From the NCBI GenBank assembly GCA_963920525.1, contig OY986438.1, positions 192,794,962-192,858,961 on the forward strand: 64,000 bases of DNA, read 5' to 3'. Positions 43,450 through 55,470 of this stretch are shown piece by piece. How positions within the stretch are numbered: position 1 is the stretch's first letter; every line of letters begins with the position of its first letter. A model generated the notes under the pieces. It did not search any database. It had not been told where the DNA came from and saw only the letters and a list, made by a program, of their open reading frames with translations. Source of the DNA: Dichetophora obliterata. Taxonomy: Eukaryota > Arthropoda > Insecta > Diptera > Sciomyzidae. The position numbers and the translations under genes are program-made.

Positions 43450-43715
43450 AAAAATGTTTTTATTGTTGTTTTTCGTGGTATTTTTTAATACGTATGGGAT
43501 TTTTTGTGGGATTTTTAAATGGATATAGGATTTTTTGTGGTATATTTAAAACGCCAGGTATTTTTGTGGTAATTTTTAATAATCGTGATATTTTTTAATT
43601 ACTGTGGGAATTTTTTTGTTTACCTTTATTTTAGTGGTATTTAATTTATGTTACTTTGGGAAAAAGGTAATTTTTCATGGGAATTGTTCCGAATTTTGAC
43701 TGGCAACCTTGGTGT
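43450..43715. repeat. GTGGTATTTTTTAAT minisatellite, inverted relative of 38757 block
   Basis: Units like TTTTTCGTGGTATTTTTTAA, GGGATTTTTTGTGG and TTTTTGTGGTAATTTTTAAT recur at about 30 nt. The block ends TTTTGACTGGCAACCTTGG, comparable with the end near 40000. It is the reverse complement of the 38757..38950 family. Confidence 0.6.
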
Positions 43716-43745
43716 AAACAGTCGTGTTTTGAGATAAAACACAAT

Positions 43746-43882
43746 GGCCCATTATCATAGTCAAAAGAAAGTCGACTTTAAATTTAGTGCAAGATTTTTG
43801 ACAACATATTATATTAAAAAACTGTGAAAAATGCTTATACTAAATCTAGAATCGACTTTTATTTTGACTATGATAATGGGCC
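43746..43882. mobile_element. Short TIR MITE, GGCCCATTATCATAG ends
   Basis: GGCCCATTATCATAGTCAAA on the left and TTTGACTATGATAATGGGCC on the right are perfect inverses; pairing continues through GTCGACTTTAAATTTAGT with few mismatches. AAT flanks both ends (43743..43745, 43883..43885), a possible 3-bp duplication. 137 nt. Confidence 0.8.
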
Positions 43883-43904
43883 AATAGCGATGTGGTAATG
43901 TTTT

Positions 43905-44180
43905 GGTTTCGGTCTTAATGTATTATTAAATATATATTTGCATTACCTTTCTTTTTTGTTTAGTTCTGTTACAAAACTAAAAATAAATATATTTGGGCCA
44001 CTTTTTTGCAAGCAGCCTGAATTATATTCAGATTAAGAATTAGAAGGTCGAAATCTATATAATCCGCAAAAAAATTTTAAAATGTAGAGTTGTCGCTATT
44101 CTTGATATGTCCCGACAACGCAAGTGTTAGATTTGTACAACAAAAAATTCAAAATCGCCTTCAACTTGTTTTTTTACGCC
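43905..44180 (+). repeat. Diverged third copy of the 61008/63195 repeat
   Basis: ATATTTGCATTACCTTTCTT, GGTCGAAATCTATATAAT and GAGTTGTCGCTATTCTTGA follow the same order as in the two copies at the right end of the window. Confidence 0.45.
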
Positions 44181-44739
44181 ATGGATGCACGTAGTTACTT
44201 TGCTATTAAATATTCTTAGTTTCTATGACTTCAGTGAACGTACCCAAGTAGTGCAATAATTTGACATATCTGAAAATTTCGCGCCATTTACATATTTTGA
44301 CAGAATTAGCAATTAGAGGGGGTCCAAAAATCTATAAAACGCGATAAATAAAAGAATTTAAATTTTATTAAACATTTTCCTGTTACAAATATCAAAAATA
44401 TAAACGTTCAAGTTTTTCAATGCAACTGCCGATGTTCAGAGAGTTTGTGTGAGAAAGCAGTAAATTCTTTTAGTACCACATTTCGTTGGCGTGTCAGCAG
44501 ATTTTATAGCCAATTAAAAGGTAAGAAAGTGTCGAATAAATTGAGCAAATTTATTTTCCCACCAATGCTTGCAAGAAATTTTTGATTTGTATTTAATTTT
44601 GCGTTTTGTGTATTATTAAAATTTTCGTTTTAGGTCTATTTATTTTGTTGAAATACGCCGCGTGTGGCATTCAAGTGCTTTTCATTTTTTAATTGATATC
44701 ATTAATAAACTTGTTTTTGCATTATTTAATCAAAGAAGA

Positions 44740-44757
44740 ATGAAAAGGAGTTTATAA
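44740..44757 (+). promoter_or_regulatory. Five-codon uORF before elg1
   Basis: ATG AAA AGG AGT TTA TAA ends 6 nt before the elg1 start. It is relevant only if the leader includes it; a likely leader intron is 44521..44633 (GTAAGA to TTTTAG). Confidence 0.4.
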
Positions 44758-44763
44758 AAGAAT

Positions 44764-47700
44764 ATGAATAATTTAAAAACTTATTTCACAAGCCCCGCAA
44801 AGAAGAGCAGCAACGGAAAATCGCAGGGTGATGCGGCTTCAGCGGTCGCACTGAACAATTCAAAAATTGCCGAAGCAGCTGAGGTGGGAAATAAGGCGGC
44901 TGACACTACTAAAGAAAATGGCACAACTTTGGAAGCAGACGAAATTTCTTCACCCCTCTATGTTATAAAAAAGCCCAGTGCCGACTCAAAGCTGATACTG
45001 CAAAACATGGAAGAGGTGTTGAACTCGGTGAAGAAAAAGCATCGTCAAAAGCATCGCCGAAAAAGAGAACAAAAGAAACTAGCCCAGCTTGAAGCTGAAG
45101 CAGTAGCTGTTGCTGTAGCAGTGAAAGCCAAAGCGAACCAAAAAATTGCAGCGGCAACGCAGCAAACGATGGGTGAAAACAGCAAAACACCCTCCAAAAA
45201 ACCATTGCGTGAAAAGACTGAGCAAGTTGTCAATGGTAGCGGGCAAACTTCAAATGTCTCAAAGTCAAAACAAACACCAACCAAAAGAAGCCCACTCAAG
45301 TCTGCATCGCCAAATGAAACAATACTCAAGCACTTTGCACGTACGCCAAAAAAGGGTGAGAATGCGTTAACTATTGACGAAAAAGTTATTCCCAGTCTTG
45401 CCACCACAAAAACGACATCGGAATCGAAGACGGTTGCAACAAAAACAAATGCTTTTGAAGTGCTAATGAATGCACGCAATAAATCGATTGGCTCCAATAC
45501 TCCTGGGAAGGAGTTGGCTATTCCAGATGACGAAGCAACAACAAGTACTGCGGCGGCAGGAAAATTCAAACGTAAGCTCTTGCTCCAGGAGTGGTCGGAG
45601 AGGAAGGGAGGCGCTAAGCGCAAGCTTGAAGAAGATGCGCGTGCTGACTACGTTAATAGGCAACTTGAAAATAGAGCTAAACGGTATAATCAAAATAATT
45701 TTAATCCACTATAAATAAAACGTTGCTATTAAACATTCTATTTTCAGCTTTAAGAAAATGTTGGTTCCCAGTACAAATCAGCAAGTTTCTGAAACCACTC
45801 AGAAGCAGCCTAAGGAGAATGCCAAGCAAAAGAAATCTAAGAAAAAATTGGTGCCTACGCTGGACGCCAAAGAGAAGGAGGATGAAAAGGCTACGGAAAA
45901 ACCAAAACGAAAACGTGGACGTGCTGCCAAGCAACGTCTCGTAACCGCGGAGTTAGCAGAAGAGACACTCACTCCGGCTAAAAAGGTGCAGGATACGGAT
46001 ACGGTTGAATTTCTCGCCAAGCTTTCGTCACCCACTAAAAAACGTGACAGTCTGCTAGGTTATTTTCCCAAAAAAGAATCGCCCAAGTTAGCTGCTAACA
46101 AAGACCTTACTTCGTTAGAAAAAAAGCCTGCCACCAGCAGCGCAAAAGAAGCCGATGCTACGTCAAAACGCACGCGTAGAACTCTTTCAGAAAAACGCAC
46201 AGCTGCAGAACAGACTACTTCAATTCCTTGCATAGAAGCGGGCCAGTCGGAAGAAGCAACAGATGTGATCAACACTCCAGGTGGACGTCCGCGGCGCTCT
46301 TGTGCTGGCAAAGCACGCTATGACTACGATTTACAGGAGAGCCCCACAAAACTTAATAAAAGCACAAAATCAATAAAGCCAACTTCCACTTCTACTAGCT
46401 CTGATGAGGAAACCATTGTAATTGATTTGGACGATAGCAATTCTAGCAAAACGCCACAACAGACACCGACGAAAAAGTTGGCGCCTCTATTTGTGCGCTC
46501 TGTGCCCAAACCTAGCCCTGATCCGGCTTTACTTAAAGCACGTCAGGCATTTCTGATGTCCGGAGTGCCGGAAAAAATGAGGCTTGAAATGGCCAAGCAA
46601 AAGCAATACGAGCAAAGCTACGAGGAGGCTTTAGAGCTATTTCCAAAGCTTGCTCACATACAACAGTTTACCGCAGCTGAACAAAAACTTCTTACCGAAA
46701 GTATTGCTATCAGTTATCGTTTTTCAAAAGAGAACCCACCAGCAGCAGTGGTGCGTAAAAGTCGTCGTTCGAAAGCTGAAAAACCGCGTACTTTGAGCGA
46801 TATAACAAAAAGTAGAGCACCGCCAGCCTTTCGTTTTCCCTCCATCAATCCCCCGCCGCTGGCATCGGTACCCAATAAACGCAATATTATAAAAGATTGG
46901 AAGACGAAATACGAACGTTTTCCCACTTACAAATGTTACAATCAAATGCGCGAAAAATATCGCTATTTTAGCGCAATTGATTCCGAGCACGATACCGAAC
47001 AGGTAACTGAATCATTTGTTGTTACACGACGCAGTACACGTCGCAAGACTGAACCTTTGGAGCAAGCTGAAATGGACTCCAATGTAGAGGAAGCAAAACC
47101 GCCCGCAACAGCACCTAACGGCGAACTGCTGTTTACGGATAAATATAAACCGCTGCTATTCGAACAGTTTCTGGTCAATCTTTCGCCTGTCTCTGAACTA
47201 CGTGAATTTCTGGCCAACTGGTCGGTGGGTTCGAGTGCTCGTAACTCACAGGGTTTGGATGATTCGGTTGATTTTGAAAATGACTCGAACTCAAACTCAA
47301 GTCAACCGATGCCCAGCAATACGGTTGTATTAGTTGGTCCTGGCTCCAGTGGCAAAACTAGCTCCGTCTTTGCCGTAGCAAATGAGTTGAACTTAAATGT
47401 TTTGGAAATAAATGCGGGCATGAAACGTACAGGCAAGAAGCTGCTCCAGGAGTTGCATGTAAGTTAAATGATAGTGTGAAAAATGTTTGATTGCTCTTCC
47501 TTTTTTCTTACAAGAAGCTTTTAGCTAGTTACTATGAAGTAGTTAGTTATATACTTAATTAAAATTCCTGGTACACCGTCTGATCTCATTTCAGATAACG
47601 TATATTCTATAGTAGGGTTTTAAAATTAATCTTTTCACAGCTGGAAAATTCTTTATAAAAAATGTGCATATTTTTATGTTAATTTTACTGTGTTTAAATG

Positions 47701-50700
47701 TAAACGGGACTGGTCACCCTAAACTGCTCGCGCTCACTATTATCTCTCATATCACTCGTTTTCTTGAACAACAAACAAAAGTTTTCGATTTTTGTATTAT
47801 GTGATTCAGTTGGCCAAAGAAAATGCAATTGAAGAAAATTTCGTAATTGTTCTCTTACAAAAATAAAAAAAAAGATCTAATAAAAAAAAGCAGCTGACGA
47901 AGCCAACTCCTTTACCCTTGTAATGTAAACTCGCGCGCATTTTGCACATCATTATTTACATTTATTTTGACTTTTTAAATTTGGAAATTTTCTTTTTTTT
48001 TTGTTAAAAAATTTTTTTTTTTTTACCTTTTATGTCGAATATCATTTCGACCATGGCAGAATAACCAGGTAGGCTCACTGGAAACATGCTCTCTACGACA
48101 AATAAAACAATAACAAATGCGTAGCTATAATGTCAAAATATATTTTGTCAATTCAAAGCAGCCGTACATAGCGACACAAACAAATTGGTTACTGAACATT
48201 CTAACTAGTAGTCAAATGAAAATTTTATTAAAAGTTAATTTTTATTTGCTTTGTTTACAGCCAAAATACAATTAATTCTGTATTAAAACTATAAACACAG
48301 CTCATTTTATTAAATTTGTAATGATTTTAATAATATTTCTTATATTTTCACACAAAAAATCTGGGTACTCGCTTTATTTATACGGTTACGAGTAAATTAT
48401 ACATCCATATGGCTGAACGAATAAAAATAAATTGTCAATAGTGACATTATAGCTACGCCAATGTTTTGTTCTCTCGTTTTTTGCTCTCCGAATTGCATCT
48501 ACCTGGTTATTCTGCCATGATTTCGACGATCAAAAATTTAAATATTTATTTGACGTAGTTTGCTCAATAATTGACATGAACAATCACTGCAGATCTCAAC
48601 GTCGAAATTTAAAGTTTCAAGAGTATAACAATTTTGTTTCGACATCGTTTTGAGAGCGAGCGCTGGTTCAAGAATAAGGGCGATTATTTTTCGATTATTT
48701 ATTTAAAGCAGGAATAACGGTTTAAGGTCCATGATTTGCATTTTTTCATTAACTTACCCGACGTTCAATGAGATCTCGTTTTTATAGGTTTGTTTCGATT
48801 TAAATTTGTTTCATCGTTATGTTCTAATTTTTAATTATGTTTTTGTTTAATTTTGTTTACCAAAAAATAACGTTTTGAAAAAAATATATATTGCAATTTT
48901 ATTCATACGTTTTCATTTCTGAAACCAATGCAAAAGTGCCAAGAAATACCTGCCCGACTTTCGTTTATCTACACCAAACTAGAGGTCATGCTAAAACTCA
49001 ATTGAAAAAGAGTGTACACTCAGAAACAATTTCAAAAGTTTTGAGAAAAAATTGATTAAATTTAAGAGTAGCACGAAAAAAGACATGTATTAGCAAAAAA
49101 GAACTCCTAAATTTCGTGGTTGAGCAAATAACCAAAGACTTTTCATTCTGGAGCAAAGTTAATAGATTAACAGAATAAATTGGGATATTTAGCACTTTTT
49201 AATTATAAATATTTATTAAAGGTTTTGGTTACCGATGAGAGTTAATTTAATTTATTTGGCTCAAATGGAAGGCGGAAACTGAATGAAGAATTTTGCAATA
49301 AAAATTATAAACATATGTTTAAGCATGGTAGAGGATCAGTCATGGCTTGGGGGTGCGTCTGATGTTGGAAGGATTCATTTCATTGATAATTTAGTAAAAT
49401 ATACTAAAATATGTTCCTTGATATTCTCATGGTGCACTTAAAAGAAAGTGCGTGTAAATAAGGAATTGCAGACAATTTTAAGTTTTACCAAGACAATGAC
49501 CTAAAACATACGACGCTCTTGGTAAAGAATTGTGTACTTGATATTTATCCAAAGGTCTTAAAAACAACCTCACAAGGCCCAGATTAAAATGTTATAGAAC
49601 ATCCATGGGATGAACTTGAACCCAGAGTGCAGTATCAGAGATGGACAACTAAAGATCTATTAAAAAGTATCCCAAGTGAAGAGTGGAATCAGATTGGAGC
49701 TGATGTTTGCAAAAATTTGGTTGCACCCATGCCAAAAAGTCTGTAGGCAGTCATAAAAGAAAAAGGATTTTCAACAAAATATTAAATTTTTAGTTTTAGC
49801 ATTGAATTCCCTATCTGCCCGACTTTCAATGTGAGCTCATTTTTAAAGCTTTGGTTTGATTTAATTTTGTTTTACCGTTATGTTCTAATTTTTCAACTAT
49901 GTTTCTGTTTAATTTTGCTCACCAATAAATACCGTTTTGAAAATAAATATTTACTCCAAGTTTCTTCTTACATATTCATTTCTGAAACCAATGCTAAGAA
50001 ATGCCTGTCCGACTTTCGTTGTGACCCACTATATTATAAAAATGGTTATATGGCAAGTATTAACGCAACAGTATGGTCTGCAATTATTGTTATTAAAGAA
50101 AAGAAGCGTCCTCGTCCTCATCCAATGATGAAGTTCTAATGATTCTCCATTACCTAAAACAATATAAAGAAAGAACGAAAATATGAATTAATTTTTTTAT
50201 TTATATACCATTGATAAACATTTCTTCGTAAGATATTTTCAAAGTTGTTCTCATTTGTTGTTTTGTAAATTAATTTCTTTGAAGTGTCTCAAAAGTAAAC
50301 AACATCATCATTGAAAAAACTAGCATTTGTTGTGATCTTTTGTCGACTAATAACAGGTCAAAATTTTTTGAAATCAGGTTAAAATTTAAAAAATTCTGCA
50401 CTCTTAGAGGGCAGCATTTTTTGTCGAAAAGAACAAAACCAAGTCTGTTTCATGAGACCATTTCAAACCGATATCGTTTTCAAATCCGATTCTGTTTCAA
50501 TTCTGTGTCGGCTTCCACATACCCCTGAATGACTTAAAGACGATCACGCTCAAGTCATTTCGGTCAAATTAAGTATTTGGCTGAACTTGAGCTAGCTTTA
50601 CGTTAGTTTTTTACACTAGCTGCAGCCAGCTCGAGTCACTATCTTTTTCTAAATGGAAGAAAGCTTCTTCAACAGTCATTTAATTTTGAATTTTCAAACT

Positions 50701-52318
50701 GAAATATCGCCCGAATTATAATAATTACAATAAAAATTAGTTAATAAATAATAATAACCAATTTGACGTTTTATTTCTGCTCCTACAGGAAGCTACGCAG
50801 TCACATCAAATACGCAAGGATGCGCGTGCGCAAGGCAAAACAAAAAATAATCTATTAAAAATGTCGCTCAATGGCTTGAAATCAAAAACAAAGTCAAATT
50901 CGCAAAACATTGATGGCGATGTATCGCCAGGCGGCAGTGATGCCATCTCAACTTCTGCACGGAAATGTCTCATACTAATTGAAGATGCCGACGTGGTTTT
51001 TGAACAAATGGATGCTGGTTTTACGGATGCCATCTACACGCTTGCCGCTAGTTCCAAGCGTCCAGTTATTATTGTGGCCTCCGATTTACAGTGTTCCCAC
51101 TTGCAGCGTCTCATGCAGCAAAATGCCATCTATTTCAACGAACCCAGTACCATGAACATCTCAAAATATATGGCTGTGCTTGCATTAATGGAAAACTGTC
51201 CAGTCGAATTGGATCACCTAGTTTCGCTCTTTATATACAATAAGAAAAATCTACGTAAAACGCTGCTCGAATTGCAATTTTTTATACAAAGTGGCGGTGA
51301 TCGCAATGCTAGCACACAAGGTAAAGAGAAACAGCAGCACCAGCAGCAAAGCGAACAGGCCGCCTTCTATGCTTCACCCACAAAACGCAAGTTTTCCGAA
51401 GAAGCCAACTCTATGCTGGGCACAGCAACGGACGATGTGCTCAACAAAGAAAAGTGCGCACTAAATTCGGCTGCACTACCTAAACTCTACACACATCAGA
51501 GTCTCTTCAAGTTCTACACAACGGCGCAGAATGAGAAATGGCGCATACCATATCCAATTGATTTCAATCTATTACGTGACAATTTGCATGAGATTCTACG
51601 GGCTTCGCCAAAGCTAACGTCCGAATCTTGGTTGGGCACAAGTGACAGCAAATCTACGGCAACTGCCACTGTGGCGGCTAAAAACAAACGTAAATCACGT
51701 TCACCAAAGAAAGTGTGGCTTACAGCTGCCGCTGCACAGCAAACCATGCCACTTGAAGATCTCAGCGATTTCTATGAAAATTTATCAATTGCCTGCTTGT
51801 TGGGTGCACGTGGAGGCGATGCTTTAATAATGGATCGTAGGCCACATTTTGCTGATCGACTAGTGCCGCACTTGGCTGAGGACATTGCGCACGAGTTGGT
51901 GGAAAAGGCTATAGACTATAATGTGGAAGCTCAACCGTTTGCGTACAATTTAAATCATGCATGCATTGAGAAGTATGTTTATTTTTATACAGTTTCTATA
52001 ATAAAGTGTTGTTTCGTTTTTGTTTTTTCGTTTTGCAGACAACCGTTGATGGATAGCTTAGGTTTTAGCACTATGCACACGCAACGTATACGCGCACTTG
52101 ATTTTGAGCCCACCTTGCGTTCTATATGTCGCAGCGAAAAGCTGCGTGCTACTCTTGAACGACGTTCTACGCGTTTCTATCACTATCTGCGTAACGGTGC
52201 TGGAAGCTCGACTGCCCACTTTGACGATTCTTGTGCGATTCTAAGCAATGAAGCAGCGTTAAGCGGTGCGACTGCTTTTGTGGAAGGCGCAGTGGTGGAT
52301 TCCACAACGACCCCATAA
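44764..52318 (+). CDS. elg1: elg1/ATAD5, RFC-like PCNA unloader large subunit (1364 aa)
   Basis: ATAD5/Elg1 replaces RFC1 in an alternative clamp loader that removes PCNA from chromatin. Exons: 44764..45683, 45748..47458, 50789..51972, 52039..52318, with GT/AG introns of 64, 3330 and 66 nt; the total is 4095 nt in one frame. The N-terminal 700 residues are Lys/Ser/Thr-rich and disordered, and hold three PCNA-box-like motifs: MNNLKTYFTSPAKK (1-14), NETILKHFARTPKK (184-197) and KRDSLLGYFPKK (405-416). The AAA+ part starts near FTDKYKPLLFEQFL. Walker A is GPGSSGKT (837-844). The Walker B position reads LILIEDADVVFE (EDAD 942-945). EATQSHQIR just after the long intron is typical of the family. 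The C-terminal region follows RFC-like topology. The 66-nt last intron is also open in frame, so a retained-intron form is conceivable. A polyadenylation signal is at 52346. Confidence 0.93.
47459..48051. other. elg1 intron 2, first part
   Basis: Donor GTAAGT at 47459. AT-rich, no repeat arms recognised. Confidence 0.4.
48052..48519. mobile_element. hAT-type MITE with perfect 8-bp TSD, in elg1 intron
   Basis: CATGGCAGAATAACCAGGTA at 48052 and its exact inverse ending at 48519. Inner pairing resumes at ATGCGTAGCTATAATGTCA / GACATTATAGCTACGCCA. ATTTCGAC is duplicated exactly at 48044..48051 and 48520..48527. 468 nt, no transposase. Confidence 0.92.
48756..50025. repeat. Pair of 210-bp direct repeats around a Tc1 relic
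   Basis: 48756..48965 and 49813..50025 share GTTATGTTCTAATTTTT, TAACGTTTTGAAAA/TACCGTTTTGAAAA, TTCATTTCTGAAACCAATGC and CTG(C/T)CCGACTTTCGTT in the same order and orientation, with roughly four-fifths identity. The Tc1-like relic lies between them. Confidence 0.65.
49000..49790 (+). pseudogene. Tc1-like transposase relic (DDE part) in elg1 intron
   Basis: Pieces in shifting plus frames read LNFVVEQITKDFSFWSKV, then VTDES-FNLFGSNGRRKLNE (first catalytic Asp region), HMFKHGRGSVMAWGCV, FYQDNDLKHTTLLVKNCVLD (second Asp region), NVIEHPWDELEPRVQ (region of the third acidic residue) and TKDLLKSIPSEEWNQIGADV. These are the landmarks of Tc1 transposases in the right order. Several stops and frameshifts make it dead. 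Confidence 0.8.
50026..50788. other. elg1 intron 2, last part
   Basis: No gene. CTCAAGTCATTTCGG and CTCGAGTCACTATC words near 50550-50640 are short palindromic clusters. Ends at the acceptor TCCTACAG (50788). Confidence 0.4.
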
Positions 52319-52345
52319 TCTATGCTGCTCCAGCAAAACACTGAC

Positions 52346-52351
52346 AATAAA
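52346..52351 (+). promoter_or_regulatory. elg1 polyadenylation signal
   Basis: AATAAA 28 nt after the stop codon. Confidence 0.65.
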
Positions 52352-52705
52352 TAATCAATCGTTTTAAGCTTAAGTTTCTTTAAGTTCAACTCTGCTCATT
52401 ATTTAATGGAACATGTTTGAAAATCATAAAGCAGCATATATTTTTTTCCAACAGGTATTTATTGTTTAATCTATGTGTAGTGTATATAATACAATTTTGA
52501 GAATTTGTTGTTCTGCTATAACAATGCAATGGATACAAAAGCATTGAAATCTAATTAAATTGATCATCATAGGAACTTACTTTCTTATAAATAAAAAAAT
52601 AATTAAATACATTACTTTACTTATTAATTAATATTAAATAATTAATTTTAATCTAAACTTTAATTTCAATTAACCCGCTACCAGCGCGAGTGCTAGATTG
52701 TTACA
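52352..52705. other. Convergent spacer between elg1 and the cytochrome b5 gene
   Basis: Very AT-rich (TTAATTAATATTAAATAATT). Holds the 3' ends of two tail-to-tail transcripts; nothing else seen. Confidence 0.5.
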
Positions 52706-53491
52706 TTAAAAGCAGAAAAATAACTTCATGCGTTTCTTTTTTTGCGCTTCAGATTCTTTATGTTTCTTCATCGCTGCACTGCTCTGCATTGCCGCTGCTT
52801 TGGCCTGAATGGTGGGAAGAGATAGGAAATGTTTGAATAATGGTTGCCACCTTGAAATGTGATAAGATTTGCTATCATTTGAATTAACGTCTTGGCTTGT
52901 TGAACATGTACACAGTAAATATTTAAATATCGTTAATTTTATCTGCATATTTTAAGCAAACTCTGAGCAATAGCTTGTAAATGACAGGCCGTATGATAAC
53001 AGTTCGCAGAAGCGCGAATCGGGAGAAATTTTAATTAAAATTGTCGGATATTCTTAAATCTTTTGCTACAAAAGTTACTGATAAATCTGTTTTTTTACAT
53101 GTTTGTAACATACTAAACGTTGCAATATATTTTTTTTTGCATTTGCAACTCACCTCGTTGCATGTAGCAACCACGCCTATTTTGTAAAGTTTCAGCTCTC
53201 TGATAGCATCCGTTGAATGGCCGACTTCACTGAAAGCTCTTGTTGCATCCTTGCCAGCGTATTCACGAATACTTTCTTCACCGCCAGGATGCTATATTTA
53301 AGTAAAAAATTAAAAATTTTTTCATTAACATCTTTTGTGAAACTTTGTTAGTTTTTCCTGTTTAATTTGAAACCCACTTCTTTGATAAACTCGGTCACAT
53401 CGTAGATGACTCCTTTTACTATTATCCAGATTGGTTTACCGTTTTTACCATTATTTTCAGCAACTTGACATAAACTGTAATTTTGTGACAT
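52706..53491 (-). CDS. Cytochrome b5-like haem protein, 116 aa
   Basis: Three exons on the minus strand, all phase 0: 53491..53378, 53291..53154, 52804..52706 (38+46+32 codons). It starts [20 protein letters not shown], then [22 protein letters not shown]. The haem ligands are His39 of HPGG and His63 of [18 protein letters not shown] is the usual cytochrome b5 core. The C-terminus is [20 protein letters not shown] followed by [12 protein letters not shown]: basic, no membrane helix, ending near a cysteine. The protein is thus a small soluble or lipid-modified member rather than the tail-anchored microsomal type (inference). It donates electrons in family members; the partner here is unknown. 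Runs tail to tail with elg1. Confidence 0.92.
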
Positions 53492-55162
53492 TGTTTTAAT
53501 TCTTCGTTTACTTTTTACTCTAAGTACTTTAAAAGTTTTTCTTATAAATTTTATTGAGCAACAGTTAAACTTTGAAAAATTTTACAACCGCTCACGTGTT
53601 ACTCTAACGATTGACTAGATACCGAATTGTTGTACAGCCGAGGTTTTTATTTGATTTTGAACTGCCGCTTTTAAACTTTAAGAAGTTATTGGCTATCTAT
53701 CATACACATTTTTGTTTCTGATATCATTTTTATTTGCAATTTTATCGCTTCATATTTTGGTGTGTTATGCACATGAAGTGTGTTGAACCATGCATGATCT
53801 TGCCGTGGTTGCTTATCAGTTGCGCTCGTGTGTTAGAAATATTATCTTATTGACTGTTACACCCCCGTTTTGAATATACCCGGCGTACGAAGATATAGTA
53901 TTATTGGTAACACTTTGTTTTATTTTATTTGTGTTTTTTGTTTCTACTTGATTGTGATAAGAATTACGTGATATTATTCAAAGCTTGCTCCTTATTCAAC
54001 AATGTTTGTTGTCACATCAAAAAGGCGGATATCCAGCGACTTTGTTATAGAATCCGTTGACCACAGATAAGGTTATTGATTTTCATACCCAGCATTAAAT
54101 ACTTAATACTTAATTGATTGGCGGAATTTTTGGCATTTTTTGGAATTCTTTGGTAATTTAAATTGCAGCGCTGCAATTATACATAACATTTAAAAAAATT
54201 GACTATCAAAACAAAGCGGAAAACCTTTGATATCACAAAGGAATTGAGGAAGGTCTACTGATGTCATTAGATATAATTATTCATGAGCATTTATATTGTT
54301 TTGAATATAATGTTATGAGGTGATGCATAAGCGATAATGAGGACATTATCGTTGTATTAAATTTGACTTAGTTTTTTATTTCTAGTGGGGTAGTTTAAGA
54401 GCCTACTTTGATTAAGTGAAAAGAATTTGGTGCTGTCAAGATAAAATATTTTGTTTTTAAGTTATACAGAAATTCTTAGATTGAGACAGTTAGGTACTCT
54501 CATAGAAAAAGCGAAAAAAGTATGACAGAATTTGCTTCTTCAGGCACATCTTGACTTTAATATTTTTTCGAAACATTTTCAGACTTTTCTGTGGTCCTAT
54601 AAAGAAATAAAACTAAGGTTACATATTTTCGACATTGAAAAAATAGCTTTTTCTTAACATTACTCTGTTCAATGTTAACGTATTTTTTAATGTGAAAAAG
54701 ACTTATGCATGCAAGACTTTTTAATGTTAAATAAAATATTTTCTTAAAGGTCGATATATATATATATAACACGGTGTAAGAGCGACAATAAACTTGGCAC
54801 GAGACCTAGTGTTCGTCGTATGTATTGTAGAGAATATAAGAACTGCATATTTGGGTTTTCGAATTTACCCTCAAATTTTTGATTTTGGGCTTAACAATAA
54901 TTTGTTGGTAGGTGGACGTATATATTAGGTAATATTTCTTATAATACTGGTTAAACTATTTAAAATAAAATTATGTATAATATGGAAGAATATACCTTTG
55001 TAATGATGTATCTTTATTTACACTGCGCGACACTTGATTACCTTCACCAGTTTGTTTCCAAAGTTCAAAGTATAAGGAAAAAAAATGTTAGAAAAAATAA
55101 TTATTGTAAAACTATGTATTCTGAACTATTTGCTAACGTTTTTTTGCCATTTTCAGTAATGT
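53492..55162. other. Intergenic DNA, no gene seen
   Basis: The upstream region of the cytochrome b5 gene lacks an obvious TATA box. A (TA)n run lies at 54756-54770. No other feature is supported. Confidence 0.4.
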
Positions 55163-55470
55163 TTGGTGACAGTGGTTGGTCTCGGAAAAATATTAACAGA
55201 TGTTGAAAGAGGCAAAATTCTTGCACTTAAGGAGGAAAATCTATCAAACAGAAAGATCGCTAGTAGAATAGGGCATGAGCAGTGGGTTATAAATAATTTT
55301 TTTAAGTGCCCCGAAAACTATGGGAAAACCCGCAGAGGACACACTGTAAAGGCAACTATCAGACGAAAAGAACGAGCTTGTTTACGCGAAGCTTCAAATT
55401 CTGCAGTATTTGCTCGTCAAATTAAAAGAGGTGTTGGAACTTCAGCCTCTGTTGCTGCAGAGGCATGTTT
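55163..55470 (+). pseudogene. Tc1-like transposase N-terminal HTH fragment
   Basis: Reads ILTDVERGKILALKEENLSN, RKIASRIGHEQWVINNFFKC, PENYGKTRRGH, then a linker with RACLREASNSAVFARQIKRG, VGTSASVAAEA. This is the paired-type DNA-binding region of a Tc1/Tc3-type transposase (LTDxERGKIxALKEEGLSNRxIAxRIGRS). The frame is open but the catalytic domain is absent downstream, and it ends in unrelated residues. A different locus from the Tc1 relic in elg1; I cannot tell if they are one family. Confidence 0.8.

Noticed and set aside
44963..47217. Many antisense frames opposite elg1
   Set aside because: Composition mirrors the coding strand; no start context, splice logic or domain.
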